This document shows, one piece after another, positions 9,056-17,449 of a DNA stretch of 64,000 nt; position 1 is the first letter of the stretch, and each line of letters begins with the position of its first letter. The stretch comes from Pseudopedobacter saltans DSM 12145 (GTDB lineage Bacteria > Bacteroidota > Bacteroidia > Sphingobacteriales > Sphingobacteriaceae). The position numbers and the translations under genes were made by a program. The notes beneath the pieces are model-generated. The model ran no database searches and had not been told where the DNA came from. It saw nothing but the letters and a program-made list of their open reading frames with translations. The stretch is from the NCBI RefSeq assembly GCF_000190735.1, contig NC_015177.1:1116001-1180000 (forward strand), read 5' to 3'.

Positions 9056-9080
9056 CAAAAATATTAATTTTATACGTATA
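9056..9080 (-). promoter_or_regulatory. Promoter and palindromic operator of the toxin-antitoxin pair
   Basis: On the minus strand TATTTTTG (9063-9056) is a good -7 element. Just upstream lies the perfect 10-bp palindrome TATACGTATA (9071-9080), where bound ribbon-helix-helix dimers would block RNA polymerase. The -33 element is poor. The functional link is inference from position. Confidence 0.45.
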
Positions 9081-9210
9081 TATGAAATGATTTTTTGAAA
9101 AGCCAGTCTATGCTGGTAATTTGATTAGTCTCTAGAAGTTGGATAAACTACTAAAAGGTACTTTCGTAACCAATGCAATAAATTAAAAAATACTTTGATT
9201 AAGTATTAGG

Positions 9211-9229
9211 TCTAAAATGTAATTTTAGA
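9211..9229 (+). promoter_or_regulatory. Inverted repeat in the leader of the DACNV-type gene
   Basis: TCTAAAAT (9211-9218) and ATTTTAGA (9222-9229) form a perfect 8-bp inverted repeat 35 bp before the start codon at 9264. A second pair, AATACTT (9189-9195) with AAGTATT (9201-9207), lies upstream. Either could be an operator or RNA hairpin. I see no clear -33/-7 pair. Confidence 0.35.
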
Positions 9230-9263
9230 TGTTTCTTAATAAAAAGGGATCTAAAAATCAGCT

Positions 9264-10403
9264 ATGACATCTAATTCGACATATCAGGCCGCCAGGATTA
9301 CCGCACCGTTATTGGAAAAATATTTCGAACAATATTTGCTGGATGCAAATCCGAAAGCCGATATCCCTGCCAATTTTCCTAAAGAGGCTTTTATAGAACA
9401 TATAATAGATGCTGCTTTTTGGGCAAGTTTACGTACAGAAGAAGGCAGGTCCCCTAAAATATCTATCGCTTTTTTATCTCCTGAACAAGCGGAACATCCT
9501 CTTTTATTTGGTAATAAACTACGGTTAAATCCAAAGAATTTGACAAAATTAGCTCCGGGAGTTGAAGGCGCGGGAATTCATTTGGGAGTTTGGTATGATG
9601 ACCATGGACTATTCATATGGGGAACTACATTGGCTATCCCTAATTTTTGCTTTGTTCTGGATGTGTCAGAACCCGCTTTATTGGTAATTAAACACAGGAG
9701 ACTTTGTGGCTTTGGAAAATATACAAACGTCGCTATTCTGAAAGGTGATGAGATTAAGATTGTAAACGAAAACAGTGCATATTTACCAGACAGCCCGCAA
9801 ATATTAAATCATTTATTGGGTTTGAATACCAATTTAAAGAAGACCGAAACTATCAATGTCATGATCCAGTTGGCGGTTGGAATGCGTAATCACAAAAGAG
9901 GAGGGATCATTTTAATCGTTCCAAAATCCAATAATGAATGGAAGAAGTCCATTATTCATCCAATACAATATTTTTTAAAACCTGCATTCAAAAATCTCTC
10001 TGATCTGATTATCGAATACGACAGCGAGGTTAATGAAACTTTGTGGGAAAGCAAAGTGAAAAAAGAAATAGATGGTATTGCAGGGCTAAGCGCTATCGAT
10101 GGTGCTGTAATTTTAAACGATCGCTACGAATTGATAGCATTTGGAACAAAGATAACCAGAATGGCCAGTGAACGTCACATAGAAAAACTGGCATTTATAG
10201 AGCCCGTAATAGGGGGTGAGGTTAGAGAAGTTTTTGCAAGTGAAATAGGTGGAACCAGGCATCTTTCAGCGGCCCAATTCATATACGATCAAAAAGATGC
10301 TATAGCCTTGGTGGCATCTCAGGATGGACATTTTACAGTATTTTCCTGGTCTCCTGAGCGTGGGATGGTTCAATGCCATAAAATAGATACTTTATTAATA
10401 TAA
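9264..10403 (+). CDS. DisA_N/DAC-like putative nucleotide sensor (DACNV type)
   Basis: 379 residues, stand-alone, no membrane segment or signal peptide. The last 110 residues resemble the diadenylate-cyclase (DisA_N/CdaA) fold: AIDGAVIL contains the DGA motif (279-281) and IGGTRHLSAAQF matches the GTRHRxAA motif (331-337), except that the second Arg is Leu. That Arg normally contacts ATP, so the domain may bind rather than cyclise nucleotides, as proposed for the DACNV 'probable sensor' group. The first 200 residues are not recognised. Flanked by a toxin-antitoxin pair and, convergently, a peptidase. Confidence 0.65.
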   Translation: MTSNSTYQAARITAPLLEKYFEQYLLDANPKADIPANFPKEAFIEHIIDAAFWASLRTEEGRSPKISIAFLSPEQAEHPLLFGNKLRLNPKNLTKLAPGVEGAGIHLGVWYDDHGLFIWGTTLAIPNFCFVLDVSEPALLVIKHRRLCGFGKYTNVAILKGDEIKIVNENSAYLPDSPQILNHLLGLNTNLKKTETINVMIQLAVGMRNHKRGGIILIVPKSNNEWKKSIIHPIQYFLKPAFKNLSDLIIEYDSEVNETLWESKVKKEIDGIAGLSAIDGAVILNDRYELIAFGTKITRMASERHIEKLAFIEPVIGGEVREVFASEIGGTRHLSAAQFIYDQKDAIALVASQDGHFTVFSWSPERGMVQCHKIDTLLI

Positions 10404-10433
10404 AAGGTTCCGGTTTAAAGCCAGAACCTTTTT
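10402..10433. terminator. Bidirectional terminator
   Basis: AAAAGGTTC (10402-10410) pairs with GAACCTTTT, with an inner GG/CC pairing and a T-run on both strands. It lies between the convergent DACNV-type and S9 peptidase genes. Confidence 0.8.
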
Positions 10434-10443
10434 CAATTTATTC

Positions 10444-12474
10444 TTACAATGTCTCCTGAAGCCATTTGAAGAATTCTCTTTGCCAGGCTATTCCATTTTG
10501 AGCTTTTAAAACCCAATGATTTTCATCGGGAAAATACACCAGTCTGCTTTTAATTCCTTTTAATTGAGCTGCCTGATAAGCTTGTAAGCCTTGTTCAATA
10601 GGGACCCGGTAATCTTTTCCTCCCTGAAATATAAGAATAGGTGTATTCCAGTTTTTGATATACTCACTGGGGCTAAACTCTTTATAAGCTTTTGGAGCAT
10701 TTTCTTGCCAATAAGAGCCACCTACATCTTTATTCGCGAAAAAAAGTTCTTCGGTAGTCCCATACCAACTTTTTAAGTCAAATAATCCATTGTGTGCAAT
10801 AAAAGTTTTAAATCTGTTCTGATGTATTCCGGCAAGCAAATAAACAGAATAACCACCGTAGCTAGCACCTACACAGCCCAATCTGTTTTTGTCGACATAG
10901 CTTTCATTCGAAAGATTATCTATTGCAGAAAGATAATCTTTCATAGCTTGTCCGCCCCAGTCTCCACTTATTTGCCTGTTCCATTCTACACCAAAACCAG
11001 GTAAACCTCTTCTGTTTGGAGCTACAACAATGTAACCATTTGCAGCCATCAATTGGAAATTCCAGCGAACTGAATAAAATTGAGATACGGCAGATTGTGG
11101 TCCTCCCTGACAATACAATAGTGCAGGGTACTTTTTAGAAGGATCGAAATCCGGAGGGTAAATTACCCATGTAAGCATATCCTTTCCATCAGTTGTTTTA
11201 ATCCATCTTTCTTCTACTTTACTTTTTGCAATATTCTGGTACTCATCATCATTTACATGTGTTAACTGATTCAGCCTTCCGGTTTTTATATCCAGAGTGA
11301 AAAGTTCAGCTGAGTGATTCATGTCTGTTCGGCTAACAATAAGAGAATTATCAATTTGCCCCAGAAGTGCATTTATATCCCATTTCCCACTCGTTAGCTG
11401 TCTGATGTTTTTAGTAGAATTTTTATCCAGATTTTTTAACAAACTAAGCGCATAGACTTGTTGAGTACCTTTATTATAAGCGTTGAAGAAAATCGTATTA
11501 CCATCTTCTGCCCATATAAAGCCGGAAACGGTCTCGTCCCACTCTTTTGTTAAGTTATATTTCTTATTCGTTTTGATATCTAAAACATAAATATCGTTTT
11601 TGTCCGACTCATATCCGTCTTCGGACATACTTGTCCAGGCCAAAAGAGAACCACTCTTATTAAAAGAGGGATGGGTGTCATACCCATTCATTCCTTCTGT
11701 TAAATTTACAGTCTTTTTTGAGGCAATATTGTATTCGTAAATATCTGTATTTGTACTTGTAGCGTATGCCTTGCCAAATTTCTTTTTGCAAACGTATAAT
11801 ATCGATTTACTATCCGGAGACCAGATAACATCTTCTGCACCACCAAAAGGTTTCTGAGGGCTGTCATAAGGTTCATTCTCCATGATGTCTTTAATATTTT
11901 CCAATTTCCCATCCCGAAAATCTGCAGTGTATATATGACTGAACTTTCCTTCTTCCCAGGTATCCCAATGTCGGTAATTAAGGTCATTAAAAACATAAGC
12001 TGTTGATTTAGGTAAATCCTCATATATGTCTTTGGTTTCTGTTTTAATTACGAGAGTCTCTTTAGTGAAGAGAATAGACTTGCCGTCCGGAGATATTTTT
12101 GGATTCTCAATCCCGCCTTCAATATCAGTTAACTGTTTATGGTCGGTATAATCTGTATTACAAGCCCATAATTGGTCTTTTTTAAGATAAATTATTCTAT
12201 TTTGATTGATACCAATAATTTCAATACTTTCATTATCAGTGTTAATCTGTATCGAAATTCCTGTTTTTAGGGAAAGAGCAAAGGTGTTTTTATTTCCTTT
12301 ATTCTCTTCGATATTTATTTTATTGACACTATAAATGACGTCGCCATTGTTTTTGTTAATCAGATCTCCGCTTACTCTTCCAAGTTGCCAAAGTTTTTCT
12401 GGAGTCAGTTTCTGCTGCGCAAGAAGTGGAGTTGTCCCTAACATCATAATACCCAATAATATATCTTTTTTCAT
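10444..12474 (-). CDS. S9-family (prolyl oligopeptidase-like) secreted peptidase
   Basis: 676 residues. A signal peptide (MKKDILLGIMMLG...LLAQ) is followed by a seven-blade beta-propeller (about 30-410; repeated SPDGKSILF/SPDSKSILY blades) and an alpha/beta-hydrolase domain. The nucleophile is in GASYGGYS, the acid in GGKDYRVP and the histidine in DENHWV. The family cleaves dipeptides or acyl-amino acids from oligopeptides in the periplasm. Its start faces away from the lipoprotein gene upstream on the same strand. Confidence 0.92.
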   Translation of the reverse strand: MKKDILLGIMMLGTTPLLAQQKLTPEKLWQLGRVSGDLINKNNGDVIYSVNKINIEENKGNKNTFALSLKTGISIQINTDNESIEIIGINQNRIIYLKKDQLWACNTDYTDHKQLTDIEGGIENPKISPDGKSILFTKETLVIKTETKDIYEDLPKSTAYVFNDLNYRHWDTWEEGKFSHIYTADFRDGKLENIKDIMENEPYDSPQKPFGGAEDVIWSPDSKSILYVCKKKFGKAYATSTNTDIYEYNIASKKTVNLTEGMNGYDTHPSFNKSGSLLAWTSMSEDGYESDKNDIYVLDIKTNKKYNLTKEWDETVSGFIWAEDGNTIFFNAYNKGTQQVYALSLLKNLDKNSTKNIRQLTSGKWDINALLGQIDNSLIVSRTDMNHSAELFTLDIKTGRLNQLTHVNDDEYQNIAKSKVEERWIKTTDGKDMLTWVIYPPDFDPSKKYPALLYCQGGPQSAVSQFYSVRWNFQLMAANGYIVVAPNRRGLPGFGVEWNRQISGDWGGQAMKDYLSAIDNLSNESYVDKNRLGCVGASYGGYSVYLLAGIHQNRFKTFIAHNGLFDLKSWYGTTEELFFANKDVGGSYWQENAPKAYKEFSPSEYIKNWNTPILIFQGGKDYRVPIEQGLQAYQAAQLKGIKSRLVYFPDENHWVLKAQNGIAWQREFFKWLQETL

Positions 12475-12557
12475 TAACCTAAATTTTGAATTTGAAAGAA
12501 ACTAATAATTCACTGTTTTTGGATAATTGTAACTCATTATTTACGCTGGTTTGTAAA

Positions 12558-13262
12558 TTAAAGGAATTCTTTTTTAAGCGAATCTCCACATCCTCTATAA
12601 TGAGTGCCTTTAAAATAAAGCTCTACAAAATAAGGACTAACTTTTCCCGACATATCATTAACACAAGTACTTTTATAAATAATCAACTTGTCTTGAGAAT
12701 CTTCGCTTAAATAAACTATGGAATAGTCTTTTCCTTTTATCATTCTGATATTGGAAAATTTAATTGGAGTATCTAAATCTGGTTTGTTGAATTCTGCAAT
12801 ATTGTTTGATGAAATTTTTAAAGCCCAAAAAGGTTCATTTCCATTTGCAAAAAATAAAATTCCTTCCTTTGCAAGGGATTCAATGTTACCTTCTGCTTCT
12901 ATCGAGTGATCAACTTTGAAAAGCCTTATGGATAAACTAGGTTCGTTTTCCTTCAATTGCGAGTTCAAACTAACTAATTGATTATCTTTTAATTTATAAA
13001 AACTTTTTGCTCGATCTTGCTCATTCAATGCAATAACAGAGTCATTCACAGCTTGCCATGTCCCTTTGATTTTTAAGAAATTAGGTTCTTTTCCGATTTC
13101 AATCTGATCTTTTTCGAAATTAGACTCCGATAATGATAAGCGGGTATATTTTTGATCTGCTGAAATACCTAAGTATTCGCCCGATAATAGCTCGTTTTTT
13201 GCGGTTTGATGCGCACAAGAAGCGAAGGAGAAAGAAAAAATTAAGATTATTGCCCTTTTCAT
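12558..13262 (-). CDS. Lipoprotein with NlpE-like N-terminus and COG3650-like C-terminus
   Basis: 234 residues with a lipoprotein signal (lipobox FASC). Residues 20-110 resemble a small NlpE-like beta-barrel repeat. Residues 130-234 carry NGNEPFWALKI and, near the end, a Cys-DMSG...GTHYRGCG pattern typical of COG3650 'uncharacterized membrane protein' domains. Role unknown; probably envelope-associated. Confidence 0.7.
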   Translation of the reverse strand: MKRAIILIFSFSFASCAHQTAKNELLSGEYLGISADQKYTRLSLSESNFEKDQIEIGKEPNFLKIKGTWQAVNDSVIALNEQDRAKSFYKLKDNQLVSLNSQLKENEPSLSIRLFKVDHSIEAEGNIESLAKEGILFFANGNEPFWALKISSNNIAEFNKPDLDTPIKFSNIRMIKGKDYSIVYLSEDSQDKLIIYKSTCVNDMSGKVSPYFVELYFKGTHYRGCGDSLKKEFL

Positions 13263-13309
13263 AATTAGATGTTTACGAAAATATAAGACAATAATCTTAA
13301 TTATGAAAT

Positions 13310-13681
13310 TTATTCTGCTAGCACACCTCGTAATACATAAGTTGCTGTAGCCGGATTTGTCGCTAACGGTACGTTATGCACATCGCAGACACGAAGAAGC
13401 ATTTGTACATCTGGTTCGTGAGGATGTTTACCAAGTGGATCTCTAAAAAATAAAATTCCTGCAAGAAGACCTTCTGCAGCCAAGGCAGCAATTTGAGCGT
13501 CACCGCCCTGAGGGCCGCTTAATTTTTTAGTGACACTTAAACCTGTCTTTTCAATTAGTCCACCGGTAGTACCTGTTGCGATGATGTCCATCGTAGCCAA
13601 GGAATCCTTATGTTCCTCTACAAAAGTAATCATCTCCGCTTTTTTGCCATCATGCGCAATAAGAGCAATTCGTTTCTTCAT
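13310..13681 (-). CDS. mgsA: Methylglyoxal synthase
   Basis: 123 residues. IALIAHDGKK, TGTTG, SGPQGGDAQIA (catalytic Asp) and FFRDPLGKHPHEPDVQ are the diagnostic motifs. Converts dihydroxyacetone phosphate to methylglyoxal and phosphate, an overflow bypass of lower glycolysis. Starts 15 bp downstream of the SpmAB-like gene, so probably the second gene of that unit. Confidence 0.95.
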   Translation of the reverse strand: MKKRIALIAHDGKKAEMITFVEEHKDSLATMDIIATGTTGGLIEKTGLSVTKKLSGPQGGDAQIAALAAEGLLAGILFFRDPLGKHPHEPDVQMLLRVCDVHNVPLATNPATATYVLRGVLAE

Positions 13682-13696
13682 GATATATTATTTACT

Positions 13697-14929
13697 TTAT
13701 CCAAAAAATATATAAGCCAATAAAATGGCCGCTATTAATCCAACTAAATCGGCAATTAAGCCACAAATGAGAGCATGCCGAGTGTTTTTAATTCCAACAG
13801 AGCCAAAATAAACTGCAAGTACATAAAAAGTCGTTTCCGAAGAACCCTGTATGATACTTGCCAATCTGCCCTGAAAAGAATCTGCACCATATGTTGTCAT
13901 GACATCAACCATTAATCCTCTTGCTCCGCCGCCACTTAAAGTTTTCATTAAGCCTACTGGCAGTGCAGGAACAAATCTCGTATCCAAACCAAAGAAAGCA
14001 ACAGCAGAAGCGATTCCCCCAACAACGTAATCCATACATCCCGTTGTTCTGAATACAGATATAGCGACTAAAATAGCTATTAAGAATGGTATAATCATTA
14101 CCGCTGTTTGGAAACCTTCTTTAGCGCCATCAATAAAAGCATCATAAACGTTTATTTTCTTTGATGCCCCGTAAACGACAAATAATATAATTATAGATAG
14201 TATTAATAAACCACCTATTAGTCCTGTTATTTCTTGTATTCGTTCCGGATCCAGTCCGCTTAAAGAGACATAGAGCAAAGCCATAAGACCAATAAAACTA
14301 CCCAAAAATACAAGAACGGGGAGTTTAAATAGATTGATTTTTTGGAAAGCGGCAACCGCAAGCATTCCTGAAATAAATGAGATAAACGTTCCGATGAGTG
14401 CAGGAATAAATATGTCAGCCGGATTGGCTGCGCCATTTGCCATTCTGAGTGCAATAACAGAAGTAGGAATTAATGTAATCCCAGCTGTATTTAACACCAG
14501 AAACATAATTTGAGCGTTGGTTGCTGTTTCTTTGTCAGTATTTAATTCCTGTAGTTCTTTCATGGCTTTTAAGCCTACAGGGGTTGCCGCATTATCGAGG
14601 CCAAGCATATTGGCACTAAAATTCATAATAATCGAGCCGTTTGCAGGGTGATTTTTAGGTATGCCGGGAAATAATTTACTAAAAAAAGGGTTTACGCCTT
14701 TTGCAAATAATGAAATCATTCCAGCTTTTTCTCCGATTTTCATGATACCCAGCCAAAAGGTCATCATTCCTACCAAACCAAGAGAAATTTCGGCGCCCGT
14801 TTTTGCACTGTCGAACATACCATTCATTACGTTCGAAAAGATTTGTACATCGCCTAAAAATATTAGTTTAAAAAGGGCTACAATAAATGCTATAACGAAA
14901 AATGCAATCCAGACGTAATTTAAAGCCAT
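13697..14929 (-). CDS. Fused SpmA/SpmB nucleoside-recognition membrane protein
   Basis: 410 residues, about 9-10 hydrophobic helices. The N-terminal half (to about 200) has the SpmA-like NFSANMLGLDNAATPVGLKAM motif; the C-terminal half (about 225-410) is SpmB-like with the gate sequence GSSETTFYVLAVYFGSVG. In spore formers these are separate genes; the fusion is common in Bacteroidota, which do not sporulate. Likely a transporter-like protein of unknown substrate. Confidence 0.88.
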   Translation of the reverse strand: MALNYVWIAFFVIAFIVALFKLIFLGDVQIFSNVMNGMFDSAKTGAEISLGLVGMMTFWLGIMKIGEKAGMISLFAKGVNPFFSKLFPGIPKNHPANGSIIMNFSANMLGLDNAATPVGLKAMKELQELNTDKETATNAQIMFLVLNTAGITLIPTSVIALRMANGAANPADIFIPALIGTFISFISGMLAVAAFQKINLFKLPVLVFLGSFIGLMALLYVSLSGLDPERIQEITGLIGGLLILSIIILFVVYGASKKINVYDAFIDGAKEGFQTAVMIIPFLIAILVAISVFRTTGCMDYVVGGIASAVAFFGLDTRFVPALPVGLMKTLSGGGARGLMVDVMTTYGADSFQGRLASIIQGSSETTFYVLAVYFGSVGIKNTRHALICGLIADLVGLIAAILLAYIFFG

Positions 14930-15027
14930 ATGTTTAGTTAGTTGAGTTCAATAGCCGTTAATTGAAAAGGTGATTTAGATGACTTAGGTGATAACTTTAT
15001 TTTTTAAATCCGGTATAAGTGACTGAC

Positions 15028-15135
15028 TTAAACCAGGTAACACTTATTTTTGGATAAATAGTCATGCACTTTGTCAATATATCGCTTTACAATTTCTGCA
15101 TAGAACTCCTTATATTCTGCTTTAAAGGTAAAATT
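15028..15135 (-). pseudogene. Possible C-terminal gene remnant
   Basis: An open stretch of 35 codons with no start codon ends at TAA 15030-15028. Its translation (FKAEYKEFYAEIVKRYIDKV near the middle) looks like a real amphipathic helical C-terminus rather than random sequence. It lies in a 243-bp gap between the SpmAB-like and exonuclease genes. It may be the tail of a lost gene; the case rests on composition only. Confidence 0.25.
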
Positions 15136-15172
15136 TTAGGTATTTAAACAGAAAAATAAATCACTTTTTTGA

Positions 15173-15871
15173 TCAGCCATAAATTACGTCAGTATCCTTT
15201 ACAAAATCTAAACCCTTTAATCTTTGAAATACCCTGGCTAAAGTAAGAACATCCTTTTCGCAGTAGGATACAATTTTAGATATATTATTCTCCTTATAAT
15301 AAACGCAGGCGACTTGACTTCCATCCAAATCATCCTTTGGACTTGGTATTCCAAACACAGACGATAACAGTTCTAAACTGGTATAATTTTTATAATCTCC
15401 GAATTTCCAAAGCTCCAAAGTATCAAGGTGATTATTTTCCCATGGCTTTTTGCTTATGTTTAATGTTTTAGGAATGGGAAGTTGATTTATTAGTATTCGC
15501 CTGCATAAATAAGGGAAGTCAAATTCCTTTCCATTATGGGCGCAAAGTAAAACTTCCGATGATTGCTTTTCAAGTAAAGAGATAAATTTTACAAGTATTT
15601 CTTTCTCGTCATGACCAGCGATTGATTTTATTCGTAATTGGCCCGCTGAAGTAAATATCCCCAAAGAAATACAAATTATTTTTCCAAACTCGGCCCAAAT
15701 ACCTGCTTTTTGGTAAAACTCTTCCGGGCTTTCTTCATTTTTCCGATAAAAACTTGATTTTTTATCCCATAATGCCTTAATTTCCTCAGGAACAAATTCG
15801 TATAAATGGTATTGCGGAACAGTTTCTATATCTAAAAAAAGAATACTGGTTAGGTTTATCTGGTCTATCAT
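15173..15871 (-). CDS. DEDDy 3'-5' exonuclease (PolB-like exonuclease domain)
   Basis: 232 residues. The acidic motifs are LFLDIETVP (motif I), LCAHNGKEFDFPYL (motif II) and YCEKDVLTLARV (motif III, YxxxD spacing). It is a stand-alone proofreading-type exonuclease of the Bacteroidota group resembling the PolB exonuclease domain (PF10108 type). Its natural promoter appears to be cut by the prophage: a near-consensus -7 (TATCTTTA, 15912-15905) remains, but the upstream element is now phage DNA. Confidence 0.85.
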   Translation of the reverse strand: MIDQINLTSILFLDIETVPQYHLYEFVPEEIKALWDKKSSFYRKNEESPEEFYQKAGIWAEFGKIICISLGIFTSAGQLRIKSIAGHDEKEILVKFISLLEKQSSEVLLCAHNGKEFDFPYLCRRILINQLPIPKTLNISKKPWENNHLDTLELWKFGDYKNYTSLELLSSVFGIPSPKDDLDGSQVACVYYKENNISKIVSYCEKDVLTLARVFQRLKGLDFVKDTDVIYG

Positions 15872-15914
15872 GAGAGATAATTGTTTGTTGGTGTACGCGA
15901 TATATAAAGATATT

Positions 15915-15921
15915 TTATAAT
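15915..15921 (+). repeat. Candidate target-site duplication, copy 1
   Basis: TTATAAT directly outside the proposed right end of the prophage. The same heptamer is at 51690-51696. Transposition of Mu-type phages duplicates about 5 bp, so part of the match may be chance in AT-rich DNA. Confidence 0.45.
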
Positions 15922-16036
15922 CGAAAAAACGAATCGTTCAATTTTACAAAACCAAACGTACCAAAAAAATAGAATGTGTTAAGCTCCCTTTAAATCTATT
16001 TTAAATAGAATTTATACCTCGATTAAACTTTATTAT

Positions 16037-16044
16037 TACATTTG
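16037..16044 (+). promoter_or_regulatory. -7 element of the right-end lipoprotein gene
   Basis: TACATTTG matches TAnnTTTG and ends 4 bp before the ATG at 16049, giving a near-leaderless mRNA. No good -33 TTTG is visible. Confidence 0.4.
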
Positions 16045-16048
16045 ATAT

Positions 16049-16468
16049 ATGAAACACATTCTACCTTTTGTTATAATTTTATTCCTTTTCGCTTCTTGTA
16101 AAAAGAAAGAAAATACTTCATGTACAGACAATACATTCCCAATAGAAAAAGGAACACCGCCAGCACCAAAGATTATAGAAGTGAAAAAAGAAGGGAATAA
16201 AAGGATTATTTCTTTTACCGGAAAAGTAACCACTATATATTTTGACAGAATTACGCCAGCAGGGACAACACGATTTGTATATGAACTTCAATACGATGGA
16301 CTTTGCCAAACTTCAGTAATAGGAAGTACATCATATGAATTCAAAAGAACAGGGGCTTTTACATATACATTTAATCACTCTGTCTCAAATGGCGAAACAA
16401 ACGAGTTTGCTATAGCTGATTTTTCAGGACACTATGGTTTTACAACCTTAGACAACGCAAAATATTAA
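16049..16468 (+). CDS. Small lipoprotein, probable prophage cargo
   Basis: 139 residues. Signal peptide with lipobox FASC followed by KKKEN, a common export signal for Bacteroidota surface lipoproteins that starts with acidic or charged residues. The rest is beta-rich with no recognised domain. It converges on the right-end methylase and shares its terminator stem exactly, which places it inside the prophage. By position it could be a lysogenic-conversion or superinfection-exclusion lipoprotein, but this is inference. Confidence 0.65.
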   Translation: MKHILPFVIILFLFASCKKKENTSCTDNTFPIEKGTPPAPKIIEVKKEGNKRIISFTGKVTTIYFDRITPAGTTRFVYELQYDGLCQTSVIGSTSYEFKRTGAFTYTFNHSVSNGETNEFAIADFSGHYGFTTLDNAKY

Positions 16469-16494
16469 TATAGCCCGGATTTTAGGGCTATATT
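16467..16494. terminator. Bidirectional terminator shared by lipoprotein and methylase
   Basis: AATATAGCCC (16467-16476) and GGGCTATATT (16485-16494) form a perfect 10-bp stem with an 8-nt loop. It overlaps the stop codons of both convergent genes, so the two genes evolved around one palindrome. Confidence 0.75.
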
Positions 16495-17324
16495 CAATTA
16501 AACAGCGTTAAAACTCCGCTCGGGTTACTTAAATCATAATTAGCTGTTAACACTTCAATTTTTCTTTTGCCAGCTCCTCCGGTTCCATTTGCCACTGATA
16601 CGGTTTGCTCTATCTTAATTGTCTTCCAACCGTTTTTTAGACTGTAGGCTTTAAGAATATCACTCGGATAGGATGACATAAGAAATTTACCTTCAATGCT
16701 CTCTAAAGTCTTTAAAAGCGTCTCAAAGTCTTCAATACTGTAACCGTCATAATGCCCACAATCCGAATTAAAATAAGGCGGGTCACAATAATGAAAAGCC
16801 TCTTTATAATCTCTTGATCTTATAACCCTTAAAGCGTCTGTATTCTCTATCTGTACATTCTGTAGCCTGATAGCATAGTCAACTGTAAAACCTTCTCGCT
16901 TGTTTGTTATTTTTTGGCTCGTTGTACCTTTTACCTTATCATAGCCCCAAGTGCCGTCTAACATTGCACTGAAGCTCTGGGAACTTAAAACCCATACTGC
17001 CCAGGCTCTTTGTATACGGGTGAACATGTGAGGATTATTGTATATCACGGTTGCATCATTATGCAACGAGCGAGAATGCAAACTAATCCTGACCATCTTT
17101 TCAAGCTCTACAAATTCATTTTGAGCAACCTCATAGAAGTTTATCAATTCTCTGTTATAATCGTTTATAACCTCTACTTCACTAGGGCGTTTTGCCCAAA
17201 AAATAGCTCCTCCGCCAACAAATGGCTCTATATATGTTTGATGTTTTGGGAAAAGCGGAATGATTGTACTCACTAAATTTTGCTTTCCTCCATAATAACT
17301 AATAGGTGTTTTTAAATCTTTCAT
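16494..17324 (-). CDS. D12-class (Dam-type) adenine methyltransferase at phage right end
   Basis: About 276 residues from ATG 17324; a longer frame begins at 17357 but MKDLKTPISYYGGK is the usual family start. Motif I appears as FVGGGAIFWAK with PISYYGGKQ before it, and motif IV is CDPPYFNSD. The N6-adenine methylase would protect phage DNA from restriction. Its place at the right end corresponds to mom in phage Mu. The leader folds strongly (see 17337-17445). Target sequence cannot be predicted. Confidence 0.9.
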   Translation of the reverse strand: MKDLKTPISYYGGKQNLVSTIIPLFPKHQTYIEPFVGGGAIFWAKRPSEVEVINDYNRELINFYEVAQNEFVELEKMVRISLHSRSLHNDATVIYNNPHMFTRIQRAWAVWVLSSQSFSAMLDGTWGYDKVKGTTSQKITNKREGFTVDYAIRLQNVQIENTDALRVIRSRDYKEAFHYCDPPYFNSDCGHYDGYSIEDFETLLKTLESIEGKFLMSSYPSDILKAYSLKNGWKTIKIEQTVSVANGTGGAGKRKIEVLTANYDLSNPSGVLTLFN

Positions 17325-17336
17325 ATCTTTGCAATA

Positions 17337-17445
17337 CCACAAACAAAAAATGCACAATTATCCCGTTCCATTGACTTACGCCTCTGGTATGGATGCTTGT
17401 GCATTTTCTTTTTGTTTGTGGTAAAACTAGGAAGAGCCAGAGGCG
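17337..17445 (-). promoter_or_regulatory. Pseudoknot-like leader of the right-end methylase
   Basis: Two inverted repeats interleave. CCACAAACAAAAAATGCAC (17337-17355) pairs with 17399-17421 (19 bp with a 4-nt bulge), and CGCCTCTGG (17379-17387) pairs exactly with CCAGAGGCG (17437-17445). As RNA on the minus strand the order is B-A-B'-A', an H-type pseudoknot. A further GCCTCT copy at 17454-17459 offers a competing hairpin. The 3' arm ends 12 nt before the methylase ATG, where it could hide the ribosome site. Confidence 0.6.
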
Positions 17446-17449
17446 CTAT

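Noticed and set aside
17337-17421. Invertible DNA switch flanked by inverted repeats
   Set aside because: The arms could be recombination sites, but no invertase gene is nearby, the 43-bp loop holds no promoter, and the arms differ by a 4-nt insertion. An RNA leader explains it better.
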